64,000 nt of DNA from contig JAHDYR010000001.1 in the NCBI GenBank assembly GCA_019828565.1, positions 186,001 to 250,000 of the forward strand. Direction: 5' to 3'. The notes below the pieces were generated by a model. That model saw nothing but the letters and a program-made list of their open reading frames with translations. It was not told the DNA's origin and did not search any database. Positions 36,356-45,600 of the stretch are shown piece by piece. This DNA is from Carpediemonas membranifera (lineage: Eukaryota; Fornicata). The position numbers and the translations under genes are program-made. Position 1 is the first letter of the stretch. Every line of letters begins with the position of its first letter.

Positions 36356-37981
36356 ATGGAACAGTGTGAAGTAGCGGAGCTTATTCTTCGTGATCTGTGT
36401 CAATTTGTAGAACAAAAGTGCCTTGCTGCGCTGCAATCGTTCATTCTCTCTGAATTTCCCTCAATCTCCGACAACGAGTGCGATTCTCCCGCCTTCGTCA
36501 CTCTTTTCGACACAAGTGAGCTGAATCCATCACTAACGAGCATACTAGATCGTTCTCCATCGCTCTTTCTTGCGTTCCTTTCCCTCGCGATCCGACGCCA
36601 TGCCCTGGTCCTGGCCGACGGTGACCTTCCTTTCTTCCCCATCCACCCAGTGCTCTCACACACCGCAGAACCCACTGAAACACACACCATTATTGCTCGC
36701 CGGCCGTGCTCCGCGCTAATGACGACGGTCATGCGTTGTGTCGAGGACCACGCGCTCCAGACAACAGCCCCGGCCTCTCTCCGCACCTGCCCCTTCTGCT
36801 TGGGCCTTATGAACTCTAAGGAGACACTTTATGCCCCAGCCGAGGCGCTATATGGGTCCAGAGGGCGTATGATTGTCATTCCCTCAGGAACACCGTTCAC
36901 TCTTGGGCAGACCCTCGTTGTCGGTAACGATAGCCTTGCCATACGTCACCCAGGCCCACTACTCACCCCGAGGGTCGACCCACCAGTCAGTTTGACCTCT
37001 GCGGGAGCCTTAGAGACGGCTGTCGCTAACTGCGCCCACACCGCTGAAGCTCTCGCCCCCCTTCCCCAGCCGGTGCTGCACTCGCTCGCACTGGTCCTCT
37101 CTGCGTGCAGCACGAGAGTAGGGAGACCTGTCCATCTGACTATCTCTGCTGCCCGACCCGCTTGCCAATTTATAAGACTTCAGGCCATGGGTAGGATTGC
37201 TGTGGAGTCGGGAATGGCCCAGGTCTACTCGGCCGCGGCTAGAATAGGGGTGAGCGCGGTTAACCCGCACTCAGTCATCGGTCAAGCCGGCTTGGGCGAT
37301 GTGCTCGTTGTCCCAGACCTCGCAGGCCTGCCAAAGGGAGCAATCCTCGGCCTGATACATGAGTTCAGTGCGCCGATGACGTCAAAGATCGCCCACACGA
37401 CATCTGATCGCCCAGTTGCCCAGGCGGGTCACGGTAGGGTATCGGCCGCACCCAGAATCGGCCGAAAGTCCGGCGCGTTGTGGGCAGGCACGCGACGAAA
37501 GATGACCTCCGCTGAGCTCGCCAGGGTCGACCTCATTCGCGGGATCGCGCTGAATTTGGAGCATCCGGAGAATCTTGAGCCGGCCGACCTTGCCGACTGT
37601 CAGGCCGACTGGGATTCGTTCGACGATCTCTTTGAAAAGCTCCGCTCCAGCATGAGTCGAATCAAGGCCCTCCCGCACCTCGCAGAGTCTGCTTCGCAGC
37701 TCCTCGAGCGGTACTTCGTCACAATCCGGAAATCCGGAGGCGTACCGGATGACATTGTTGAGCTGCTTGCCACATTGTCAAGGTGTCACGGAGCCTTCCA
37801 GGGTCGATCTGTTTGTGACTTGAGCGATGGCCTGGTCGCCATTCTCGTCGTCGAGTGCAGTTTAGGGGCGACTGGCCGAGGGCTGTTTGGGGTGGCCAAT
37901 CCATTCAGCCTCTTCCCTGGTGATTTGGGGGCGAAACTCGGGGCGGCAATCGGCGTACTCGGCCGAAAGTTGGCAAGCTAG
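36356..37981 (+). CDS. Degenerate MCM-family protein (MCMDC2-like)
   Basis: 541 residues. The C-terminus is MCM-like: LLERYFVTIRKSGGVPDD, then LLATLSRCHGAFQGRSVCDL and DGLVAILVVECSL. These correspond to the arginine-finger/helical end of MCM AAA domains (YxxxR ... L.R..EAHA ... D...A). GRGLFGVANPFSLFP resembles the segment after it in MCM9. An N-terminal TCPFC could be half of a zinc site. The central region has GLGDVLVVPDLAGLPKGA where Walker B would be, but no Walker A GxxGxGK(S/T). This loss is typical of MCMDC2, a meiotic recombination factor of the MCM8/9 branch. The assignment rests on the C-terminus and needs profile confirmation. Confidence 0.5.
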   Translation: MEQCEVAELILRDLCQFVEQKCLAALQSFILSEFPSISDNECDSPAFVTLFDTSELNPSLTSILDRSPSLFLAFLSLAIRRHALVLADGDLPFFPIHPVLSHTAEPTETHTIIARRPCSALMTTVMRCVEDHALQTTAPASLRTCPFCLGLMNSKETLYAPAEALYGSRGRMIVIPSGTPFTLGQTLVVGNDSLAIRHPGPLLTPRVDPPVSLTSAGALETAVANCAHTAEALAPLPQPVLHSLALVLSACSTRVGRPVHLTISAARPACQFIRLQAMGRIAVESGMAQVYSAAARIGVSAVNPHSVIGQAGLGDVLVVPDLAGLPKGAILGLIHEFSAPMTSKIAHTTSDRPVAQAGHGRVSAAPRIGRKSGALWAGTRRKMTSAELARVDLIRGIALNLEHPENLEPADLADCQADWDSFDDLFEKLRSSMSRIKALPHLAESASQLLERYFVTIRKSGGVPDDIVELLATLSRCHGAFQGRSVCDLSDGLVAILVVECSLGATGRGLFGVANPFSLFPGDLGAKLGAAIGVLGRKLAS

Positions 37982-38067
37982 CATCAGTAAAGTTTCGCGA
38001 AGCAATGTCGAGTCGCGGTTGACTCTGCAACACGGGTTTGGCATCTACAAGCTGACTGACACAATCA

Positions 38068-38900
38068 TTACGCCACGACCGCCAGCGCGAGCACGACGGC
38101 GAGGATGCCGATGCGTACCCACACGGCACCCGACTCCAACACGTCGTCGAACTGCCACGTGACGATGGTCTTGGACGAAGTGACATTGTCTGTGGTTGTC
38201 AGCGTCTTGTTTTTGATCATATAGCTGCCCTTCTCGACCTGGAAGCGTGTGGTCCAGCATTCTCCCGTGGCCACGCAGGGGTAGTCGGCGACAGCGTAGC
38301 TGAAGATGGACTCTGTGCCGTCGATCTTGTTGAGGTCGCTATCAGCGAGGAAGGATTCTGAGACAATCTGCTGGTCGGCCCCGGTGCCCTGGCCGTAGGT
38401 GTATGTGACTGCAGTCACATCATTATCAGTGTCGTCTGCGACAATGACCGAGACAACACGCTTGTCGGGGTCGTTGATCGTATGTTGTGTGCTGAAAGCC
38501 CACAGCGATGACGGGGATGTCGTTCTTGAAGTACGGCAGCACCCTGTCGAACGTCGGGAGGACTTGCAGCGGAGGTGCAACCAGGGATACGTTCCGGATA
38601 GTGTTGAAAGAAAAAAGTCTAACATCATACACAAGCATCTCCCGCTGGGTGAAGATGAACAATCGGTCATCTTCAGCGTACATGGGCCAGGTGCCGGGCC
38701 TGTCCTCGATAAAAATTGAGGGGCGACTCTGTCGATGTGCAAAGCGCAGAAACGGGGCCCGTCAAAGACGCCTTCGACGCCTTCGTGCGACAAACACAGC
38801 CCACTAGCCAGCAGCCGTGCCAAACTCGCGATTTGACAGGCACAACATGCCAGGGAGCAGTCCAATACATCGGTGGACAGCTTTCCAAAGCAGAGATCAC
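38068..38900 (-). CDS. Secreted or membrane-anchored protein, exon structure unresolved
   Basis: The last 130 codons (38068 to about 38470) encode an ordered extracellular-looking domain (SIFSYAVADYPCVATGEC, NKTLTTTDNVTSS with glycosylation sequons). A C-terminal membrane helix follows (RIGILAVVLALAVVA) with no tail, the layout of a GPI-anchored or tail-anchored protein. Upstream, a different frame reads SIFIEDRPGTWPMYAEDDRL and FIFTQREMLVYDVRLFSFN, beta-propeller-like. Joining them needs a frame change near 38,490. A 43-nt intron (GTACTT...TTTCAG) would do it. A further GTTTGT...GACAG intron could join an N-terminal exon near 38,835-38,900. The start is therefore uncertain. A plus-strand frame at 38716-38937 also looks plausible. 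Confidence 0.45.
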
Positions 38901-38933
38901 GCTCGTCTACCCTGTATCCGATGCTTTTATTGC

Positions 38934-40076
38934 TTAAATCGTCCGCTTTTTCAAAAACTTACGAGTGAAATCACACTTTTTCCGCATGACATAAAACACT
39001 GGTAGTGTGGGCACGATGTAGCCGGGAGACGATACCACGTCGCACAGCATCGCACCGCTAGCAGCCTTGAGCCATCCACCGGCTCTGCCAGCCTCGCGGT
39101 GAGCCTTTTGCCGTTCCTGGACCTCTTCGGAGTTAAGCGAAAGTGACTCAGCAAGAGTCACAGTCGGAGACCAGTCACTCATAAACGCCAGGAACACGTC
39201 GCTGGCCTTGTACTTGTGGTCCGGATCCCACTCGGCCGGCTTCTCAAGAACCATCTCGACAATATCGCTAAGCTGTGCGTTTTCGGGAACATCGGCGAGG
39301 AAGTCCGTCTGCTCGACTTCGGGGTAGACTAGGAGCACGGACCAGTGCACCTGGCCATCTTGACCGACCGTGGTGGCGTTCGAGTAGTGGCTGATATCGA
39401 GAATGGGAAGACCCATCTTGATCTCCCGGATGCGGAGCGCTTCTGCAAGGATGGCGTTCTGCTTCTCACGAGCTGCTTTTTCACGGGCAAGGCGCACTTT
39501 GACTTCGGTCTCGAGGCGTCTGCTCCGTTTGATCTCCTCATCAAGCCGGGCGTCGGAAATGTGCTCCTTGGCATCAGTAAGCGCATCAGCTGCTTCGCCA
39601 TGCTTGCCTAGCTCATTGTACGACTTGGCCAATCTGAACCATGCCTTGGCGTTGCCCTTGTTGACCTCGAGAGCCTTCTTGCTGTCCTGGACAGCCCAAT
39701 TATACCGCTTCTCGAGGATCTGGACTTGTGCACGGTTGCTATACAGGATGGAGTTCAGCTCAGCGTTCTCACAGTTCTGGTCCAAGGCCTCTGAGTAGAA
39801 GATGATGGCGTCCTTGTAAAAGTCCTTGCCGCGCTTGACGCATTTGTTGCCTTGTTCCTTGAAGTTCTCCGCACGGGACTCGGGAGTACCATCCTCATAC
39901 ATCATGTGCTGGATAGCCTGTAGCTCGGGATTGTCGGCAATATCCTCGGGCATTTGTTGCATGAACATCGGATGCTCCTCCCAGGGACGGTTGTCCCAGT
40001 CCATCTCTTTCCTTGTGCGACGCAATGTTTCCATGATAGCGTCATGATCCCATTCTTCGTCGTCAGAGCCTTCCAT
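38934..40076 (-). CDS. TTC4: TTC4/Cns1-like Hsp90 co-chaperone (TPR protein)
   Basis: 380 residues from the ATG at 40076 (MEGSDDEEWDHDAIMETLRR). The N-terminal segment (WEEHPMFMQQMPEDIADNPE) is the conserved TTC4/Cns1 pre-TPR block. Three TPRs follow (AENFKEQGNKCVKRGKDFYK, ILYSNRAQVQILEKRYNWAV, AWFRLAKSYNELGKHGEA) with the two-carboxylate-clamp Lys/Asn/Arg positions for Hsp90/Hsp70 tails. The C-terminal wheel domain (PILDISHYSN..., FLADVPENAQLSDIVEMVLE, LPVFYVMRKKCDFTRKFLKK) completes the family architecture. The length is typical. It helps feed Hsp90 clients and is linked to ribosome biogenesis and translation in yeast. Confidence 0.93.
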   Translation of the reverse strand: MEGSDDEEWDHDAIMETLRRTRKEMDWDNRPWEEHPMFMQQMPEDIADNPELQAIQHMMYEDGTPESRAENFKEQGNKCVKRGKDFYKDAIIFYSEALDQNCENAELNSILYSNRAQVQILEKRYNWAVQDSKKALEVNKGNAKAWFRLAKSYNELGKHGEAADALTDAKEHISDARLDEEIKRSRRLETEVKVRLAREKAAREKQNAILAEALRIREIKMGLPILDISHYSNATTVGQDGQVHWSVLLVYPEVEQTDFLADVPENAQLSDIVEMVLEKPAEWDPDHKYKASDVFLAFMSDWSPTVTLAESLSLNSEEVQERQKAHREAGRAGGWLKAASGAMLCDVVSSPGYIVPTLPVFYVMRKKCDFTRKFLKKRTI

Positions 40077-40167
40077 TGCTTCTGCACGCAATGATCAAGC
40101 CTTCAACTGCACTTTTTTTTACGTATTTAATCCATCTGTAGTTAACATATAGTGTATCCATGACCGG

Positions 40168-40344
40168 TCAACCCATGCCGTGGGCAGGGTCGGGCGGGCC
40201 GTGGCGCTGGGGTCTCAGCGGGTCCATGGCGTCAAGGCCGAGGACGCGGCCCTTTTTTCTGCTTGCACTGTGCACTCTATGATACTTCATATCCATGCAC
40301 ACTCCGCCGTATTGGAAGCCATAACGGCTGATACACTCCGCCAT
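40168..40344 (-). CDS. Small conserved-looking protein, 58 residues
   Basis: An ATG at 40344 gives 58 codons to TGA at 40168. After MAECISRYGFQYGGVCMDMK comes a basic helix-like part (YHRVHSASRKKGRVLGLDAM) and a Pro-rich tail (DPLRPQRHGPPDPAHGMG). It fits in the gap between the TTC4 start and the next upstream minus-strand gene, and its GC-rich codons match expressed genes. Family not recognised. The patch GGCGGAGTGT occurs twice within 45 bases at its 5' end, so part of it could be a small duplication. Confidence 0.4.
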   Translation of the reverse strand: MAECISRYGFQYGGVCMDMKYHRVHSASRKKGRVLGLDAMDPLRPQRHGPPDPAHGMG

Positions 40345-40492
40345 ATTCCATGCTAGAACCTCATCTTTGAACTGACAAGATCAATCAGAAAGAAGCAATC
40401 ATTCTCACAAGCAATGCTCAACTCCCGAGGTGCCGGATCCGTGTTTACTAACCGCTGTGATATGGTACTAATAAAGCAAGACGCCCTTCAAC

Positions 40493-41062
40493 TCAAAAGA
40501 AGATACTCGCCGCCAGCGTCCGGAGTGGTCGAAAGAGTCCCCACGAGCAGCCGACATGGCCCTCAGAGCGATCTCTATACCTTGCCTCCTTAGAGCGCGC
40601 AGAACGTGGCGAGCGTGGGGAATATTGCGCGTAGGGTGAGTGGGGGAATTGGCCGTGTTCTCCTCTCTCGTGCTGTCGGGAAGAGAGCTTGATGTCGCCC
40701 AGTGAGGCCATGGAGGAGGTGGCAGAATCTGTCACGCCGAGCTCCTTGGCCGTTGCCGCGTCGACCTCGACGTACTCGGCCTGTACTTGCTGCTCAAAGG
40801 CTGGTTCGGCGTCGATTCCCATGGAATAGGAGTTGATGAAGTTCTTATGGCCCCGGAGGATCTCAGATTCGCGCCGCTTACGTGCTCTGTTTGGATGAAC
40901 GATCTCTTCGAGCTTGGAGGGCTGGATATTGAGGATTTTGCAGACCTCCTTCTTCTTGTATCCAACCCTTATGAGCTTGAACACGCGGGACTTCAGACGA
41001 TCCTCCGAACTCATGTGAGATCGGTTGGTTGATGCTGAACTATGACGTCGTCCTCCCTGCAT
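40493..41062 (-). CDS. Small protein with a helix-turn-helix-like N-terminus
   Basis: 189 residues from the ATG at 41062; a later ATG at 41014 (MSSEDRLKSRVFKLIRVGYK) may be the true start. The stretch KLIRVGYKKKEVCKILNIQP followed by SKLEEIVHPNRARKRR resembles a homeodomain-like helix-turn-helix with a basic tail. The remaining 110 residues are disordered, Ser/Arg-rich and acidic in places. A DNA-binding role is possible but not demonstrated. Confidence 0.5.
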   Translation of the reverse strand: MQGGRRHSSASTNRSHMSSEDRLKSRVFKLIRVGYKKKEVCKILNIQPSKLEEIVHPNRARKRRESEILRGHKNFINSYSMGIDAEPAFEQQVQAEYVEVDAATAKELGVTDSATSSMASLGDIKLSSRQHERGEHGQFPHSPYAQYSPRSPRSARSKEARYRDRSEGHVGCSWGLFRPLRTLAASIFF

Positions 41063-41363
41063 ACCTTCTCTTTTTGCGCCGTCGTCTTGTACGACAAAGT
41101 GAGACTCTCAAATCTTCGAACTTGATCATAGATCTCACCTTGAACACGAGCTTGGCCGGCTTAGGATCTTCGTGGGAAGCAGGCAGTCTGTTTCATATTT
41201 TCTTCTACCTCTCCCTCTACCTCTATGTATCAATGGTTTGCAGTGTCTGAGTTGATGTGCTGTCTGGCCGAGGTTCACTCTACTGGATAGGAGAATGACC
41301 TTAGTTGCTTGGACAATGGCGATGATGCTGGAAAGCATATTCTGCGAAATACTTGCAGCGCCG
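41063..41363. other. Intergenic between divergent genes
   Basis: About 300 bases with pyrimidine-rich stretches (around 41,195-41,225). It separates the helix-turn-helix-like gene (minus) from the next plus-strand gene. The plus frame extends upstream of 41,364 to 41,295 but without family support. Nothing else is seen. Confidence 0.4.
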
Positions 41364-42434
41364 ATGACGACGTATTCACTCTCCATCCCCGAACTTGGCA
41401 CTGCCCTTCGCGATATCAAAGGTCTTCAAAACGTCTCAGATGACGACTTGCTTGAAGGCGGCTTCCCAGTGCGTTCACTCGTCATTTCGACCCTCCTAGC
41501 CCAGTTTTCCTCTTCCGATTCAAAGATGAACCGCGCCAGGATGTGGCGTGCGAAGATGTTCCCTCCTGGGAAGTCCGAGGTCCGTCTTTCCGAAGCCCAA
41601 GAGCACCAGTTCTTCCGCATTTGTCTTGACAGCTACAGATCGTTCCGGGAGTCCTATGACAAGCTGTACAACCTACCATACACCGAGCAAAGCCTCGCTA
41701 CCACTGTCTCGTCCTTCTTCGAGTGGGCTGAGGAGCTTGTTAAGCTCGCCAAGGACGGTCTTGAGCCAACCCCGACTGCACCAGCGAAGAAAGTCGACCC
41801 ACGCCCAAAGTCGAGCGCGGTGAAGACCAAGATGACCAGGAGCGGCTCAGCTTCTGCCGTTGGGCGGACAAGCATGCGCTCGGCAGACCTGAAGCGGCGA
41901 GAGAGGCCGATGTCTTCGAAGCACCGCGTTGAGATCCCGGTCGTCGATCACAGTAGAGATGGCGAGATCAATGCCAGAATTTCACACTTGTTGCGCCAAA
42001 ACGCTATTCTTACAAGAAACGTTCATACGCTCGAGGCAAGTAGACTGGAAATGATCGAAGGCGCGGCCGGTATGAGGAAGGCGATTGCCGCGTTCGAAGA
42101 AAGACAAAACGCTGCGGAGCTCGCTGTGAAAATCACAAATCTTGGCCTCGCAGTTGATGCTTTCATGAGGACTAAGTCGACCGCCCAGGCCGTAGAACCT
42201 GAGCCTATTCCGGAACAGCCGAGTCAGCTCGAGTCTGCCGGAGTTGCTGAGTTTATGGACGACTTGGCCAAAGTCATGCCAGGTTTGGCGCAGTTTAATG
42301 CTAATATGCGCCGGAATGCCGGAGATGACGAGATTGTGGCGACTGACGACGACCTTGCGTTGCTGCAGGACATACAGAATGGCCTGATCCGCGTGGAGAA
42401 CGCTGGCCGGGACGTTCTCGCCAAGTTTGACTAG
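41364..42434 (+). CDS. Hypothetical coiled-coil protein
   Basis: 356 residues from the ATG at 41364 (MTTYSLSIPELGTALRDIKG); the frame is also open for 23 codons upstream. The N-terminal 140 residues are a predicted helical domain (HQFFRICLDSYRSFRESYDK, FFEWAEELVKLAKDGLEP). A basic Ser/Lys-rich linker follows, then a coiled coil (INARISHLLRQNAILTRNVH), a second helical block and an acidic C-terminus. No catalytic motif. Family not recognised. Confidence 0.7.
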   Translation: MTTYSLSIPELGTALRDIKGLQNVSDDDLLEGGFPVRSLVISTLLAQFSSSDSKMNRARMWRAKMFPPGKSEVRLSEAQEHQFFRICLDSYRSFRESYDKLYNLPYTEQSLATTVSSFFEWAEELVKLAKDGLEPTPTAPAKKVDPRPKSSAVKTKMTRSGSASAVGRTSMRSADLKRRERPMSSKHRVEIPVVDHSRDGEINARISHLLRQNAILTRNVHTLEASRLEMIEGAAGMRKAIAAFEERQNAAELAVKITNLGLAVDAFMRTKSTAQAVEPEPIPEQPSQLESAGVAEFMDDLAKVMPGLAQFNANMRRNAGDDEIVATDDDLALLQDIQNGLIRVENAGRDVLAKFD

Positions 42435-42609
42435 GCGTGTGGCTGTGATACATGATTGATTTACCGCCCAGCTTGTACATTTGTATAAATGGATTTCTTC
42501 TGTAGCACTGTGCAGCGCTATTCAAGATGTCTCAGAGCATTATCCCACAAACGTACAATCAACCTGCCACAGCATCATCACCTCTCACGCACAATCCGAA
42601 TCCGATTTA

Positions 42610-45600
42610 TTACTCCTTGACGCTCCATCCGAGCTCCTGGTCCTGCATGTCGAGAAGGATGTCAACCATGCCTGTTCCCGCCCGAAGGGGCCGGCCGACC
42701 GCCACGCGAGACGAGGGTCCCGCGGCGTTGTCGGAGATTCCGTACAGAGCCGACTGTGTCAGGAAGGCGGTGGTGGTCTCATAAGTCATCTTGTGAAGTT
42801 GGGACGGCGAGTTGTCAATGCCGTGCCTGTTGAAGGGCTTGTAGCCGCCCTCTCGAGTCATGTGGTCGGCAATCAACGAGAGATGGCGGGCATCAACGCC
42901 AATACCGTAGACCTTGAAGATCGAGGAAACTTCGTTGATGATGGCAGCGCGAGCAGCTTCAACACCGTACTGCTCGAGAGTTGTCATCACGCAGTTGCAG
43001 TAGAGGTGGTCGACGTCGACGAGCTCGTCGTGCTGCCGGGCGGTGGCGAGGTTGACACCGTTACACGCGACAACCTGACGAGTCTGGCCGTCAACGGTCT
43101 TGGGCTCACCGACAGAGGCGCGTGTGACGCCGGTAATGGCCTTGACATTGACCTTGTTGGCGAGCTCCTCGGCCATCGACGTCATGAGCACGCTCTGGTC
43201 AGAGAGGGGCACCCTGAATGATGCCCAGCAGAAGTCGTCGTTGTCGTCGGGCAGCGAAATCTGATCCAGATATGACCGCTTGGCCTTGTTGATGAGCACC
43301 TTCTCGTTGCCTTCGAGGAGCTCGCCGTCGGCGTCTACGGCGGCAGCGCTGTGTCGCTCGGTGCGGGCGGGCTCTCCATTGTCGTCGGCGCCGTACATCT
43401 GCCCCTCCTGGGTCTGGCGGGCGTTGCTGGCGTCCTTGGCCGAGTCAGCTTCTTCAGCAGCAGCGTTAGAGCTACCATGCACCTCATCGTCGATAAATCC
43501 AGAGGCGAGGTCGTCCATATCGTCGACGGCGTTGAGCTCGCGCGAGAGGCCAGAGGCAATCATCGCGATGAACCGGCAGACTCCCAGCCTGACGCGGGCG
43601 ACCGTGAGCCCCAGGGCCTTGCGGTCTTCTTCACCGAGGACATTCATGTACAGGGTAAAGACACGCTCACGGCGGGTGCCGAAAGCCGTCTTGCTCTGGT
43701 CCACCCGCTCGCCGACTTCCATCTTCGTCAGGACGTCCATGAAAGAGATACGGCGCAAGAGACCGGCAAGAGCCTGGGCGTCCTCGCGCGTGGCGTGGGG
43801 CCGGAGGAGGAGGTTCATGACGGGCGTCTTGATCGACTTCGTGGCGACGAGGAGGACCTCACGCATGCGGGGGATGCCCTGGGTGACATCAACGGCGCCG
43901 TGACCGGCAAGATGGAAAGCTGCGTAACGCGTGTAGATACGAAAAGATACAAACTGTTCAGAGTCATCTGAGTCGATGGCTCACCGATCGACTGGGCAGC
44001 CAGGACACCAACAGCCTCTCCAGGGTCGGCGAGCGAGTGGAGGAACTTCAGGTTCATCAGTGCCCTTAGCATGTCCTTCTTCCTGCGGCGGGAGACGCAG
44101 TGGGTTATGGCGTCGAGCCGCTCCTCTTCTTCGGTCGGCTCGTGGGTGAGCACAAGGCCATCGGGGTCTTCGTGGAGGTAGGTCTCGACGAGGCCGTTGA
44201 ACGCCTCCGAGACTGCTCCGAGGGTGGTGCCGGGACTGTACATGCTGTGGAGCGTCGGGATCTCGCCGTCAATGGGGTCCGGGCGGCGGGCGTTCTTTCT
44301 GGCCCGGTTACGGTGCTCGGTCTTGACCCTACCCAGACGTTTCTTCGCGCCGCTAGGGTCCATGCGACAGAGGATCGCCTCGAGGTTCTGGACAAAGAAG
44401 GAGGGCGACTTGAGCATAGTTGTGCGGCAGGGGTCGAGCCCGTCTTCGCCGTACAGGAACTGGACGATCTGGCCGGCCGAGTCGCGGACAGAGTAGTCGT
44501 ACTGCACCGTGAGCTCCTCCAGACCCTTGACGAGGCAGCGCTGGAGGTAGCCAGACGTGGCAGTCTTGATACTGGTGTTGACCAGACCCTCGCGGCCGGC
44601 CATGGCGTGGAAATAGTACTCCTGCGGCCGGATGCCAGTGAGGAAGCGGTCCTGGATAAACCCGCCGGCTCTGGGGGCGGGGTCGAAGGCCTCAAAGGAG
44701 GGGAGCGTCTTGCCGCTGACCATGACTGGAGTGCGGCGGCCCTCGAGGGATTGCTGGCCGAGAAGACAGGAGATCTGTGAGAAATTCACCATTGAGCCCT
44801 TGGCACCCGTGTGGACCATAAGGCCGAATCTATTACGGAAAGATTTGGCGACTTGGCCGCTGGGGAGGCAGCCTGAGATGATGTCAGAAGTCACGGTGTT
44901 GAGGCGACCCATGTACATCGAGTCGAGCCTGGCGCCGTCGGCCTCGTTCGTAGCGAGCTGGACCTTGACTGCGGCCTGGACGAAAGGTCTGTTGCTGAGG
45001 CGCTCGTCGTCCTTTCCAGTGACATCGCGGAGGAAGTCTCTTGACGTCTCGAGACCCTTCTCCATGAGGCCGTCGAGCTTGCCGTGTCTGCCATACTCGG
45101 CCTCCTCGCTGAGCAAGAGGTCCTTGAAACCGCACGTGTGGCCGTAGAACTGGAGGTAGTTTGAGAGCATCTGGGAGGCAGAGGAAAGCATCTCGCCCGA
45201 GGCCTCGGCGCCATATGCCTCGTAGATACAGTGCACGAGGCCGCCCTGGGAGGCACCGATCTGGCCCTTTCCGATGACACCAGTGATGATCTGGCCGTGA
45301 CGGACGATCAGCTTGCCCTCCTCAGGGCAAGCGGCACCAAAGAACTTGGGCGATAGCTTAGTGTTGCACGAGAAGTTGAGGGCGGGTCGACCGTTGGCGA
45401 TGTAGTCAATGAGGGCAGTGTACACCTGCTTGCCGGTCCACAGACGCTTGGGGAAGACGACCACGGGCGGGGGTGTGTGTACGATGCGGCCCTCGACGTG
45501 GATAGAGGACACAGCGACGTTGACGAGCTGCATGAAGCAGTCCCTATCGAGGAACATGTCCTTCATCGTAAGAAGGGTAGAGGCGAGCACATGGTCCTGA

